NCBI GenBank assembly: GCA_040217815.1 | Contig: JBEHWI010000015.1 | Span: forward strand, 17,442 to 81,441 | Direction: 5' to 3' | Origin: UBA5314 sp040217815 | GTDB lineage: Bacteria > Bacillota > Syntrophomonadia > Syntrophomonadales > Syntrophomonadaceae | DNA: 64,000 nt | Part shown: one piece after another, positions 33,847 through 43,000 of the stretch | How positions within the stretch are numbered: position 1 is the first letter of the stretch | Layout of the letters: the number at the start of each line of letters is the position of its first letter | Made by a program: the position numbers and the translations under genes | Notes under the pieces: model-generated | What the model saw: the letters and a program-made list of their open reading frames with translations, nothing else | What the model was told of the DNA's origin: nothing | Database searches by the model: none

Positions 33847-35031
33847 TTATTCATAGCGGAGGGCGTCGATGGGATCAAGTTTAGCCGCCCGGTTGGCCGG
33901 ATAGATGCCAAAAGCTATGCCTATACTCGAAGAAAACAGGAAGGAAATAATAATGACCTGGTAGGATATGACCACCGGCATGCCGAGGAAAACAGATATA
34001 AGGGCCCCCACCCCAATGCCTAAAAGCATTCCTATCGTCCCCCCTATGGCGGAAATGACCAGGGCCTCCACCAGGAACTGGATCAAAATGTCCTTGCGCC
34101 TAGCTCCCACCGCGATGCGAATCCCGATTTCCCTGGTGCGCTCGGTGACGGAAACCAGCATGATATTCATTATGCCTATCCCCCCCACCACCAGAGCAAT
34201 GCCGGCCAGGGCTCCAAAAACTCCAGTAATGGCGCCTACAATAGTATTGATCTGGGCCATCATCTGTTCATTGGTCTGGGTCACAAAACCCTTTTTGACC
34301 CCCTGGCGCATCTCCAGCATCCTGATGGTCTGATTGGTGGCAGCTTTAAACTGATCGGCGTTTTTCACCCTGACCAGGGCCTGCTGCACCTCTTTGGTCT
34401 CTTCCATCTCCAGAACACAACGAGCCGGCACATAGCTGTAGTAGGACTGCATGCCCATAACCTGAGCCTCCGGTTTGGACAGACCGCAGATCACAAAGGG
34501 TATCCGGTTTATGCGCACCGTTTTGCCGATGGCGTCAACACCAGTTCCGAACAACTCTTCAGCCATCTTCTGGTTTATAACCACCACCCGGCGCCCCATC
34601 TGATTTTCAACATCGGTAAAGAAACGACCCTTTTCCAGACCCAGGGTGCTTACTTTCAGATAGTCGGGGCTGGTGCCAATGAGCATACCGGATAGCTTTT
34701 TGCGCGGTGTTTCAAAGGCGGCGCCGCTGGTGGCGAAGGTCATCGGTACAATAAAATCTATTGATTCGATGGAGTCCTTGATAAAATTCAGGTCTTCGAT
34801 CGTCAGCTTGCCTTTTTGTCCATCATCATTGCGCACCGCCACCAGAGTAAAGGAATTGGCCCCCAGGCGTTCAACCTCTGTGGCGGTCTGTTTCTGCAGG
34901 CTCTGCCCCAGGGTGACGATGATTATTACTGACAGAACTCCAATGATGATGCCCAGCATGGTTAAGGCAGAGCGCAGTTTGTTTACCCAGACCCCTTCCA
35001 TGGCTACCATAACCATTTCCTTCAGCTTCAT
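33847..35031 (-). CDS. ABC transporter permease, MacB type
   Basis: 394 residues. One N-terminal helix with KLRSALTMLGIIIGVLSVIII, an extracellular MacB core domain with LGANSFTLVAV and SNYYSYVPA-like sequence, then three C-terminal helices (VFGALAGIALVVGGIGIMNIMLVSVTERTREIGIRIAVGARRKDIL holds the ATPase-contact loop). Four-helix topology as in MacB. The ATG at 35031 overlaps the ATPase stop (ATGA). The substrate is unknown. Confidence 0.92.
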   Translation of the reverse strand: MKLKEMVMVAMEGVWVNKLRSALTMLGIIIGVLSVIIIVTLGQSLQKQTATEVERLGANSFTLVAVRNDDGQKGKLTIEDLNFIKDSIESIDFIVPMTFATSGAAFETPRKKLSGMLIGTSPDYLKVSTLGLEKGRFFTDVENQMGRRVVVINQKMAEELFGTGVDAIGKTVRINRIPFVICGLSKPEAQVMGMQSYYSYVPARCVLEMEETKEVQQALVRVKNADQFKAATNQTIRMLEMRQGVKKGFVTQTNEQMMAQINTIVGAITGVFGALAGIALVVGGIGIMNIMLVSVTERTREIGIRIAVGARRKDILIQFLVEALVISAIGGTIGMLLGIGVGALISVFLGMPVVISYQVIIISFLFSSSIGIAFGIYPANRAAKLDPIDALRYE

Positions 35032-35765
35032 GCCAGACCTTCTTCCTGAGCCAGCCACAGCTGCAGCCGGTCTTTGGCCTTGTAGGGCTCAGCCACAGCC
35101 TCGCTGTGCACCAGCCGTCCGTCCCGAAAGTGGATGATATTGGTAGTATGACGGGCTATTTCCGGTTCATGGGTGACCAGCACAATGGTGCTGCCCTGCT
35201 GGTGGAGCTCCTGAAACAGATCCATTATTTCATATCCCGACCCGCTGTCCAGGTTTCCAGTCGGTTCGTCGGCCAGCACAAGGCCCGGATTGTTGACCAG
35301 AGCTCGGGCAATGGCCACCCGCTGTTTCTGCCCCCCGGACATTTCGTTGGGACGGTGTTTTATATGACTGGCCAGGCCGACCCGTTCCAGGGCTGTTTTG
35401 GCCTTTAAACGGCGCTCTTTGGCGCTTATACCAGCATAGAGCAGGGGAAGCTCTACATTGCGCAGAGCGTTGAGCCGGGGCAGCAGATTAAAATTTTGAA
35501 AGACGAAGCCTATTTTCTGGTTGCGCAGGTTGGCCAGCTGGCTTTCATCCAGGCTTCTGGTGTCCACCCCGTCCAGAACAAAGCTGCCCTCGGTGGGGCG
35601 ATCCAGCAAACCCAAAATATTCATCAAGGTGGACTTGCCTGACCCGGAAGGGCCCATGATGGAAGTGAAGTCACCTTCACTTATCACCAGATCCAGGGCT
35701 TTAAGGGCATTCACTTGCACGGTGCCGGTGTCATAGGTTTTGGAAACCTTCTCTAAAACAATCAT
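35028..35765 (-). CDS. ABC transporter ATP-binding protein (MacB/LolD class)
   Basis: 245 residues. Walker A GPSGSGKST near 38, VFQNFNLLPRL, signature MSGGQKQRVAIARA, Walker B LVLADEPTGNLDSGSG and VTHE. It is coupled by four-base overlaps to the adaptor upstream and the permease downstream. Likely partner of that permease only, since the second system has its own ATPase. Confidence 0.95.
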   Translation of the reverse strand: MIVLEKVSKTYDTGTVQVNALKALDLVISEGDFTSIMGPSGSGKSTLMNILGLLDRPTEGSFVLDGVDTRSLDESQLANLRNQKIGFVFQNFNLLPRLNALRNVELPLLYAGISAKERRLKAKTALERVGLASHIKHRPNEMSGGQKQRVAIARALVNNPGLVLADEPTGNLDSGSGYEIMDLFQELHQQGSTIVLVTHEPEIARHTTNIIHFRDGRLVHSEAVAEPYKAKDRLQLWLAQEEGLA

Positions 35766-37045
35766 TTTTTACGAACCTTTTTCCCGTCGCTCAAGTCAGC
35801 GGGCGGGTTTAATACTACTTGATTGTCAAGTTCCAAACCGGACTTTATCTGAATCGTCAGACCGTCGCTGATGCCGGTTGTTACTGGAACCAGTTGGGCT
35901 GTTCCATTCTTAACCAGCCAGACGCTGCGGCCTTCGTCCTTTTCCACCAGGGCTTCGACCGGAACTATGAGCGTGTTCTCTTCTGCCGTGGTAATATCCA
36001 TATCAATGGTGTAACCGGGCAGCAGAGACCCGGGGTTCTCGATTTCTACTATAATAGGCAGAGAATTGCTGGAATCAGCCTGCGCTTTTTCCGGTTCCAG
36101 TACCTCCAGACCCACCTCTTTTACCCGGCCCTGATACTTGACATCGGAAAAGGCATTGCCGCTTATCTGCACCTTCTGGCCCGGCTTTATCTTGCTGGCC
36201 TCGGCTTCGGGAACACTGCCTTCAATAAGCAGCTTGTCCATACTGGAGATGCTTAAAATAGGCGATAATTCATTGACCATATCCCCGGGACTGACACTGA
36301 TGGAGAGAACTTGTCCATCCCGGGGGCATATTAAGCCCTGTCCCTCGATCAGGCGTTCCATCGATTCCAGGTGCAGCCGGGCGGATTCAAGCGCCGCCTC
36401 ATAGGATCTGAGTTTTGCCGGAGCTTCATCCTGAGCCCGGCGCAGATCGCTTTCGGCTTTTTCCAGACTGGCCTGGCTGTTTTCGAAGTCAAATTGGGCC
36501 TTGTCATAGTCCACCCTTGACATGGCCCCCTGTTCATATAAAACGGCCGCGCGCTTGAAGGCATCTTCATCGCTCCTGTAATCACTCCTGGCCTGAGCCA
36601 GTGCCGCTTCGGCAGCCACAACTTCCGAGCTCTTTCCCCCGGACCGGGCGCGGGCCAGGTCGGCCTCGGAGCGAGCCAGATCGGCCCTGGCCTGGGCCAG
36701 CTTTTCCTGGGCGTTGGGAACCGAAAGTTCGATGAGGACCTGACCGGCTTTAACTGCTTCACCCAGACGCACGTGAACCGCTTTGACCATCCCGCTGGCC
36801 TCGGAAAAAAGCACCTCTTTGTCAGCCGCAACTATCTTGCCGCTGGCCGGGACCTTCTCCACCAGTTGGGTTTGAGTAACCTTGGCCATATCTACCTTTA
36901 CCACGTCTTTTTGGGTTACACGATAAATGTTGACTATTATTAAAACCAGAACCAGTAGGACGGCACCGCTAATTATAAAAATCTTCTTAACCGGTCTACT
37001 TTTCTCTTCCGGGTTGGCCTGAACCTCAGACTCCAATCCCTTCAC
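35762..37045 (-). CDS. HlyD-family adaptor protein (MacA-like)
   Basis: About 427 residues. One membrane helix (IFIISGAVLLVLVLIIVNIY), lipoyl half (PASGKIVAADKEVLFSEASG), a long coiled-coil hairpin rich in Ala, Glu and Arg near 105-215, the second lipoyl half and a beta-barrel. It should link the permease to outer-side partners or to the cell wall. GTG at 37045 has AGGGG 7 bases before it; the ATG at 37069 has no clear ribosome binding site. Confidence 0.88.
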   Translation of the reverse strand: MKGLESEVQANPEEKSRPVKKIFIISGAVLLVLVLIIVNIYRVTQKDVVKVDMAKVTQTQLVEKVPASGKIVAADKEVLFSEASGMVKAVHVRLGEAVKAGQVLIELSVPNAQEKLAQARADLARSEADLARARSGGKSSEVVAAEAALAQARSDYRSDEDAFKRAAVLYEQGAMSRVDYDKAQFDFENSQASLEKAESDLRRAQDEAPAKLRSYEAALESARLHLESMERLIEGQGLICPRDGQVLSISVSPGDMVNELSPILSISSMDKLLIEGSVPEAEASKIKPGQKVQISGNAFSDVKYQGRVKEVGLEVLEPEKAQADSSNSLPIIVEIENPGSLLPGYTIDMDITTAEENTLIVPVEALVEKDEGRSVWLVKNGTAQLVPVTTGISDGLTIQIKSGLELDNQVVLNPPADLSDGKKVRKK

Positions 37046-37088
37046 CCGCTTTCCCCTAAATGAGCTCATTACGGTCGGTGTTTCAAAC

Positions 37089-37772
37089 TCAAACCGTCGG
37101 AGTTGGGAACAATCCTCCCAAAAGGGCCATTCCCACCGCCAATACTATCCAGAGGGCCAGAATATACAGCCCTATACCTTTGACGCCTTTATTCATTGTT
37201 ATGGCCCCACCCAGGGCTAATAAAGCCAGCCCCCAGATAGTAAACAGATCGAAATTAGCCAGTAAACGATACAAAAAAGTCTGGTTATCGCTGCCCAGCA
37301 GTACTGCCAGGCTGGTGTTAACCTGCATAGCCGCCTTCATACCCAGACCTTTTATCAGCCCGCTGGCAATGATCTGGTGAATAACGGTCGGCCCACTGCT
37401 AAAGACCGCCACTGCAAAGAACTGTTTAAACTTCCCTTCTCCCAGGGCAATCTGGTTGTATATGAGCAGGACAAGCGCCTGCAGCAGCCATAGAATGGGA
37501 TAGCTGATTAATACTCCAATTACCGCCATGGGCAGCAGCATTTTTAGACCAGCATCTATTTGACTGGAGGGCGTTCCCTGTTTAGTCAACAATTCAACCG
37601 TATACTGCCGGGTCTCCGGCCCGGTGAGGATCGTGCAGGTAACAATTATAACTAGAAATATAACAGCTGGTATAAGGAACCCGGGCTCCTCTTTAATAGC
37701 TCGAAAAGCTCGGGAGGGGCTGACTATGACATTCCACAAACGCTGGCCAACATTCATCTGAGGATTCTCCAC
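37089..37772 (-). CDS. YIP1 family membrane protein
   Basis: 227 residues with six hydrophobic segments, of which FLIPAVIFLVIIVTCTILTG, LPMAVIGVLISYPILWLLQALVLLIY and FDLFTIWGLALLALGGAI are clear. The N-terminal NVIVSPSRAFRAIKEEPG is the typical YIP1 opening. Function is unknown in bacteria. It is the first gene of the adaptor-ATPase-permease run and probably belongs to that system. GTG start behind GGGAGGAA. Confidence 0.85.
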   Translation of the reverse strand: MENPQMNVGQRLWNVIVSPSRAFRAIKEEPGFLIPAVIFLVIIVTCTILTGPETRQYTVELLTKQGTPSSQIDAGLKMLLPMAVIGVLISYPILWLLQALVLLIYNQIALGEGKFKQFFAVAVFSSGPTVIHQIIASGLIKGLGMKAAMQVNTSLAVLLGSDNQTFLYRLLANFDLFTIWGLALLALGGAITMNKGVKGIGLYILALWIVLAVGMALLGGLFPTPTV

Positions 37773-38347
37773 CTTTATTCCTCCCTTTCCAATTTAGCTA
37801 AAAATTTGTAGTTGTTTTCCACTACTATGCTTTATTTTCGACACAGACTTTCCAACATCCTGCCAATTGGTTTGTACGACTTTGCACTCTACATACTCTT
37901 CTAAAACTAATATATTACCATCCTGCACCTCCCATCACCCTACCTTTTTAACAAGGGTTCTACTTTTGATATTGACGAATTTCCAATTCATTCATTTCAA
38001 TAAAGGTAATATGTTGCCTTTATAATAAGCAACATATTACCTTTATGTCAATTATGAAATAAGAAATCATTTAATCGCCACAACATACTACCCGGATAAT
38101 ATCGGAGGTTGAACTATATGTACTGAGCCAAGTAATGGGAATAAGGAGAACTGCCTGTCTTACAATAGCGGTATGAGTTGAAGCTTTATAGGAATGGGGA
38201 ACTAACCAGGGGTGTGCATTCATTGATATCTTACCGCCTCCCCCCTGCGGCGGTAAGAAGATCCTGAACGGCAAAACAATCTCCGTTTCAGTTAGGTTGT
38301 TGATGGTAGTGGAATTCTTCTTAAATTATGTTTTCTTCTCTAAAACT
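37773..38347. other. 575-bp gene-poor stretch
   Basis: I see no credible coding frame here. It holds a perfect 18-bp inverted repeat at 38000-38046 and a 10-bp GC-rich hairpin at 38229-38258 (TCTTACCGCC with its complement) that lacks a T-run on either strand. The left part is AT-rich and probably contains the promoter of the YIP1-adaptor-ATPase-permease operon. The right part may carry the end of the recO/CD-NTase-like transcript. Confidence 0.7.
38000..38046. repeat. Perfect 18-bp inverted repeat
   Basis: ATAAAGGTAATATGTTGC is repeated in reverse complement after 11 bases. The loop contains TATAAT. It is far upstream of both flanking genes. It might be a regulator site, a recombinase site or the remains of a mobile element. 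Confidence 0.75.
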
Positions 38348-39235
38348 TTAAATGGGAAACAAGGGGCCAAAGACCTCGCGCCAGGCTTGGCTGGCCCGGG
38401 GACTGCTGCCTTCGTTTTCCAGCTGCAACGCCTGTTTGGCTTTTTTGTAAGCTGTATAGGCATGGGCTCCGAAATCGTCTTCCCGGGTCAGCTTGCGGTT
38501 GCTGCCCTTGGCGTACCAGACCAGCTGCTCTTTTCTAAGACCGGCCACGTACTCCAGAAAGTCCAGACACATGTACCCGTAATAGGCAAAGGAAGTCGAA
38601 TTGCCTTCCCAGTCATCCATAAAGTTCATGACCAGGGTGTCTATCAACATACCGGGAATTTGGGCCTGATAGGCAGCCCGCCAGGCCCGCATCATCTTGG
38701 CCAGGTGTTTGACTTTGCCCCCGTATTTATAGTTGTACTCATCAATGGCCTCAATCTCCCGCAACGGGTTGAAGGTGGCCCAGCGCCACCCGTCATGAGA
38801 CTCGGGATATAAAAAGGCCTTTTTATCAGTCGCAAAACCGGGAATGATTTCTATAGTGAGGTTGTCCACCGGCATCAATAGACAGCCCTCGCTGTTTATG
38901 TAGGCACCCATTGAAATGTGCTTGATGGACTCCCTCATCTCCAGCATGAGTGAAGCCTGCCCGTTGCCTGGATGAGATTGAAAGCGTTTGTAAACCTGCC
39001 CGGGCAGAACGGCCAGGAGATTGATGTTGGTTAATCCCTTAATTGCCGTGTCCCTACCATATGAACCCAGGAAATGGATATTGCGGGTATCGGAACGCAT
39101 GTGCCAGTATTGCTGGTTTATCGCCCTGGTAACTGCCTTGGTTCTTTCAGAAATAGTCGCCTGATTATCTATAGCCAGGTTGTTCAGAAAAGCTCTGAAC
39201 TTATCCGCCATATTGTCAACTATGTTAACGGCCAT
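38348..39235 (-). CDS. CD-NTase-like (SMODS) nucleotidyltransferase with catalytic Asp pair changed to Asn
   Basis: 295 residues resembling bacterial cGAS/DncV-like nucleotidyltransferases: an N-terminal helix, RTKAVTRAINQQYWHMRSDTRN, then HFLGSYGRDTAIKGL with the GSYG turn at 57-60. The next part, where active enzymes have S/T-D-x-D-L-L, reads TNINLLAVLP, so residues 70 and 72 are Asn. Further family-like stretches are IEIIPGF, YPESHDGWRWATFNPLREI and a C-terminal helical part with MLIDTLVMNFM. Active members make cyclic oligonucleotides in CBASS defence; no effector, Cap2/Cap3 or other defence gene is adjacent. It lies 46 bases after recO and may be co-transcribed with it. ATG at 39235 behind GGAGAG. 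Confidence 0.8.
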   Translation of the reverse strand: MAVNIVDNMADKFRAFLNNLAIDNQATISERTKAVTRAINQQYWHMRSDTRNIHFLGSYGRDTAIKGLTNINLLAVLPGQVYKRFQSHPGNGQASLMLEMRESIKHISMGAYINSEGCLLMPVDNLTIEIIPGFATDKKAFLYPESHDGWRWATFNPLREIEAIDEYNYKYGGKVKHLAKMMRAWRAAYQAQIPGMLIDTLVMNFMDDWEGNSTSFAYYGYMCLDFLEYVAGLRKEQLVWYAKGSNRKLTREDDFGAHAYTAYKKAKQALQLENEGSSPRASQAWREVFGPLFPI

Positions 39236-39281
39236 TACCAACTCTCCCTTCCCCGATCTGCTGCCGGCCATCCTGCCGGAC

Positions 39282-40040
39282 TTAATAAAGCCCGGATAGG
39301 AGGCTTTTTAGCTTGCGCATGGTATCTTTCATCTTGAATCTACTCTCCAGGTGGTATTCCAGGTATCTTTCTAAAAATAATTCCAGCTGCTCTAGAGACG
39401 CCGGCTTGGCTTTGACTCGCGGCAAAGCCTGTAAAGGACTGTGCAGCATCATCCGCAATATGGCCAGAGCCTCTCCCGACAGTTCAAACCCTGAACCAGT
39501 CTCTCTCTGACATTGCCTGCACACCACTCCCCCGGCGGGGAGATCAAACACCGGGACCAGGTCGTCCCTTCGGTGGCAGTGAACACACTGGTTCATTACC
39601 GGTTTATAGCCCGAATTGGTAAGGACACTGAGCTCCGCATAACGGATAAAGAGAGGATTATAGCCTATTTGCTCCAGGGCTTCCAGGACACTTAATACAT
39701 CCTGATACAACTGAAGCATAGGAACCCGATCCACCAAGGCCTTGTCCAGCAGCTCTAAAAGATAGATAACCTGCAGAGTGCTGGTCAGGTCCTCCCTGAT
39801 ATTGCCGTAAAAGCTAAGCAATCGGGTCTGGGTAATGAGATCCAGGTCCTTTCCCCGGTTGAGATAGAGCTGGGAATGGCAGAAAGGCTGCAGGGAAGCC
39901 CGCATACTGCTGCGCGGCTTTTTAACCCCCCGGGCAATAGCACGAAACTTGCCTTCCTTTTCGGAAAAGACCGTCATGAGCTTGTCCGTATCCCGGTAAT
40001 CTTTGCTTTTTAGAATCACGGCCCTGGTACGGTAATACAC
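39282..40040 (-). CDS. recO: DNA repair protein RecO
   Basis: 252 residues. OB-fold N-terminus (RAVILKSKDYRDTDKLMTVFSEKEGKFRAIARGVKKPRS), helical middle and the zinc-binding CVHC...CRQC pair near 150-177. It helps RecR load RecA at single-stranded gaps. It follows deoC by about 140 bases in which I see nothing definite. Its position after era is conserved in Firmicutes. Confidence 0.96.
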   Translation of the reverse strand: MYYRTRAVILKSKDYRDTDKLMTVFSEKEGKFRAIARGVKKPRSSMRASLQPFCHSQLYLNRGKDLDLITQTRLLSFYGNIREDLTSTLQVIYLLELLDKALVDRVPMLQLYQDVLSVLEALEQIGYNPLFIRYAELSVLTNSGYKPVMNQCVHCHRRDDLVPVFDLPAGGVVCRQCQRETGSGFELSGEALAILRMMLHSPLQALPRVKAKPASLEQLELFLERYLEYHLESRFKMKDTMRKLKSLLSGLY

Positions 40041-40180
40041 TGAGATATACCACCCCGGATTTTTATTTTATTCAAACTCGGGCCTCAAGGGCGCAATAGC
40101 GATGTTTCAGGACCAGCCTGCTGGTTTAAGTCTTAAAAACTTTAGTCCGAGCCGACCCTTTAGACCTTAAATTAACCCGT

Positions 40181-40846
40181 TTAAGACTCTCTCCGGCTCA
40201 GGTACTCCTTTACCAGGGCGCCTGCATTGCTGCTTCCGATCCGATCCGTTCCGGCAGCTATCAGGCGCAAGGCCCAGTCCAATTCCCGCACTCCACCACT
40301 GGCTTTTATCTTTAGCCCGGGTCTACGATACTGTTTGATCACCTCCAGGTCTTCCAGGCTGGCCCCGCGAGCGGCCATCCCGGTGGAAGTCTTGATGTAT
40401 TGGGCAGCGCTGCTGCTGACAATGGAGACCATATTAACCAGTTCTTCATGCGCAAGCAGGGCTGTTTCCACAATTACCTTCAACTGGAATGGGAACTCCT
40501 GTTTCAGCCCGGCCAGCTGCTCTATCTCTTCTTTAATCAGCCCGTAATTGCCGTCCTTTAACGCGCCGATATTGATAACCATGTCCAGCTCCTGGGCACC
40601 CTGTTTTAAAGCCAGGCAGGCCTCCTGCCGTTTGCCGGCGGGAGGCAATGCGCCCAGGGGGAACCCTATCACCGTACACACATTAACCCCGGTCCCTTTT
40701 AACAAACCACTGGCCTGAGCCACGCGATAAGGATTAACGCAAACAGCCGCCATATGCAAAGTGGCGGCTTCTTCACACAATTTTCGGATGTCTTCGGCAG
40801 TCGCTTCTGCCTTCAAATTGGTGCTGTCCATATAGGAAGCGAGCAT
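40181..40846 (-). CDS. deoC: Deoxyribose-phosphate aldolase
   Basis: 221 residues. A class I aldolase that splits deoxyribose 5-phosphate into glyceraldehyde 3-phosphate and acetaldehyde. AAVCVNPYRV, CTVIGFPLG, ELDMVINIGALKDG and QYIKTSTGM (the Schiff-base lysine) mark the barrel; KASGGVR carries the second lysine. ATG at 40846 has AGGAGGAC before it; the frame extends 6 codons upstream. It links nucleoside salvage with cdd located nearby. Confidence 0.96.
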   Translation of the reverse strand: MLASYMDSTNLKAEATAEDIRKLCEEAATLHMAAVCVNPYRVAQASGLLKGTGVNVCTVIGFPLGALPPAGKRQEACLALKQGAQELDMVINIGALKDGNYGLIKEEIEQLAGLKQEFPFQLKVIVETALLAHEELVNMVSIVSSSAAQYIKTSTGMAARGASLEDLEVIKQYRRPGLKIKASGGVRELDWALRLIAAGTDRIGSSNAGALVKEYLSRRES

Positions 40847-40871
40847 AAGCGTCCTCCTGCCCAAAGTCTCT

Positions 40872-41753
40872 TTAGGGCCGATAGCCCAACTGTTTCAGAT
40901 TGCCTTCATTATCCCGCCAGTTCTTCTTCACTTTTACCCAGAGATCCAGATATACCTGGGTGTCCAGCATCTGCTCAATATCATGCCGGGACTGCTCCCC
41001 GATGCTTTTCAGCATCTGCCCACCCTTGCCTATTATTATAGCTTTTTGGGTTTCACGTTCCGTATATATTACGGCCCGCAGATATACTTTTCCCGCGCGT
41101 TTATGTTCGAAAGCCTCAACCTCAACCGCAATGGCATGGGGGACTTCATCCCGGGTAAGAAAAAGGGCTTTTTCCCTGATAAGCTCGGCGGCCAGAAAGG
41201 ATACCGGCTGGTCAGTCAAGTCATCTTCTGCGTAATACAGGGGTCCTTCCGGAAGTCCGGCAAAGGTCTTATCTAGAAGCTGATCAATATTGGTGCCCCT
41301 GGCTGCCGAAATGGGGACTACCTCGGTAAATTTCATTATGCCATGGAAATCCTGCATGGTTTCCTTTATGTTTTCCTCGGCAACCAGGTCTATCTTATTG
41401 AGCAGAAGATAAACAGGAACAGAGGCTTCTTTCAGGATGTTTATGATATAGCGCTCCCCCCCGCCCAGGGGACGGGTGACATCCACCATATAATAAACCA
41501 GGTCCACTTCGTTTATGGAACGGGCCGATACATTTACCATGTATTCGCCCAGGAGGTGCTTGGGCTTATGAACCCCTGGGGTGTCGATAAAGATCACCTG
41601 GCCCTCGTCACAGGTGTATATTCCCTGAATCCGGTTCCTGGTGGTCTGCGGTTTATCAGACACAATGGCAATTTTCGAACCCATTATATGGTTTATCAAT
41701 GTGGACTTACCCACATTGGGCCTTCCCACTATACTTACAAAACCTGATTTCAC
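40872..41753 (-). CDS. era: GTPase Era
   Basis: 293 residues. G1 GRPNVGKST, G3 DTPG, G4 NKID, then a KH domain near 200-290 with IIGKGGQMLKSIGEQSR. It binds 16S rRNA near the 3' end during 30S maturation. It lies 6 bases downstream of cdd, in the usual ybeY-dgkA-cdd-era cluster. Confidence 0.98.
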   Translation of the reverse strand: MKSGFVSIVGRPNVGKSTLINHIMGSKIAIVSDKPQTTRNRIQGIYTCDEGQVIFIDTPGVHKPKHLLGEYMVNVSARSINEVDLVYYMVDVTRPLGGGERYIINILKEASVPVYLLLNKIDLVAEENIKETMQDFHGIMKFTEVVPISAARGTNIDQLLDKTFAGLPEGPLYYAEDDLTDQPVSFLAAELIREKALFLTRDEVPHAIAVEVEAFEHKRAGKVYLRAVIYTERETQKAIIIGKGGQMLKSIGEQSRHDIEQMLDTQVYLDLWVKVKKNWRDNEGNLKQLGYRP

Positions 41754-41759
41754 TAAAAT

Positions 41760-42155
41760 TTACCTCCTAGTGTTAAGAGAGAAAGCTTGGGGAAGCATCT
41801 CACTCAAGTTAAATACTTGATATTTTTCAGGGTCAGGCCCGGTATATATTATTAAGCCCGGAGCAAATTCGGCCAGAACCTGAAGGCACGCTCCACAGGG
41901 GTAGGTCGGGCCCTCTGTGCTGCCTACTATGGCGATCTGGGAGAACTCCTTTTCACCGCTGCTAACGGCCTTGAACACCGCGATTCGCTCGGCGCAAACC
42001 GTCAGACCATAAGACGCGTTTTCTACATTGGCCCCGGTATAGACCTGACCATTCTTTCCTTCCAGTGCAGCTCCTACAAAAAAGCCTGAATAAGGAGCAT
42101 AGGCAAATTCACGGGCTTCCAAAGCTATCTTTATCAATTCCTGAGCTGTTTTCAC
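41760..42155 (-). CDS. cdd: Cytidine deaminase
   Basis: 131 residues. Zinc ligands are in TVCAER (Cys and the catalytic Glu) and YPCGACLQVL (two Cys). It converts cytidine and deoxycytidine to uridine forms in pyrimidine salvage. The gap to dgkA is one base. Confidence 0.96.
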   Translation of the reverse strand: MKTAQELIKIALEAREFAYAPYSGFFVGAALEGKNGQVYTGANVENASYGLTVCAERIAVFKAVSSGEKEFSQIAIVGSTEGPTYPCGACLQVLAEFAPGLIIYTGPDPEKYQVFNLSEMLPQAFSLNTRR

Positions 42156-42156
42156 G

Positions 42157-42522
42157 TTAATCTCCCGTCACCCATTTAATCAGATGAGGATAAAAGATGA
42201 TAAATCCCATTATAACAGCGTTAAGAGCCGTCAGCAAGACCGCCCCGGCTGCCGCATTTTTGGCGGTTCGGGCCAGGGGATGGTATTCACTGGTAACCAG
42301 ATCAACCGTTTTCTCAAGGGCCGTGTTGACCGTTTCGGCACTAAGGACCAGGAAAATAGTCAGGGTTAAAAGCCCCCATTCCACACGGGCTATTTTAAAA
42401 AATAAACCTCCTGCCACTGCCAGGCCTGCCATTACCAGGTGAATCTTCATATTCCTCTGGGAACGCAGTACATAGCCCAGTCCCTGCAGGGCCCAAGCAA
42501 AGCTCTGACGCAACCCGCCCAT
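42157..42522 (-). CDS. dgkA: Diacylglycerol/undecaprenol kinase (DgkA type)
   Basis: 121 residues with three membrane helices. SAETVNTALEKTVDL with its Glu and KNAAAGAVLLTALNAV are the DgkA marks; in Gram-positives this enzyme phosphorylates undecaprenol. Located between ybeY and cdd. Confidence 0.94.
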   Translation of the reverse strand: MGGLRQSFAWALQGLGYVLRSQRNMKIHLVMAGLAVAGGLFFKIARVEWGLLTLTIFLVLSAETVNTALEKTVDLVTSEYHPLARTAKNAAAGAVLLTALNAVIMGFIIFYPHLIKWVTGD

Positions 42523-42529
42523 ATAGATT

Positions 42530-43000
42530 CTACCTTTCCAGTTTCACACTCTGCATTATTTTTTCTTCAAGCTGGCGCATGAGCTCTTTTTCTTCTTCGT
42601 TTTCATGGTCGTACCCCAGCAGGTGGAGCAGTCCATGAGCCACCAGGTAGCCCAACTCCCTTTCCAGGCCATGCTCGTATTCTTCACCCTGCTCCAGGGC
42701 CTTTTCCAGGGATACGACTATGTCGCCCAATATATTTACGTCTCCCGCAATATCAAGATCGGGTTCATCTTCGCCTAGTTCATTCATGGCGAAGGACAGG
42801 ACATCAGTGGGCTGATTTTGGCTGCGGTATATCAAATTCAATTCCTGAATATAGCTGTTGTCAACTATCATAATGCTAACTTCCGTATTTTTTGACAGCT
42901 TGCACAATTTAGCAGTGGCATTGGCGACCTTGACAATGATTTCCTGCAGCTTTTTATTGTACGGGACTTTGTTCTGCTGGTTTATAATCATGGTCTCCAT
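42530..43000 (-). CDS. ybeY: Endoribonuclease YbeY
   Basis: 156 residues; the zinc motif HGLLHLLGYDH is complete. YbeY trims the 3' end of 16S rRNA and takes part in 70S quality control. ATG at 43000 has AAGGAGAG 6 bases before it. It overlaps the end of pgpH by about 45 bases, indicating translational coupling. Confidence 0.96.
   Translation of the reverse strand: METMIINQQNKVPYNKKLQEIIVKVANATAKLCKLSKNTEVSIMIVDNSYIQELNLIYRSQNQPTDVLSFAMNELGEDEPDLDIAGDVNILGDIVVSLEKALEQGEEYEHGLERELGYLVAHGLLHLLGYDHENEEEKELMRQLEEKIMQSVKLER

Noticed and set aside
38071..38274. 67-codon minus-strand frame in the gene-poor stretch
   Set aside because: Composition is not protein-like, it runs through a hairpin and lacks a ribosome binding site.
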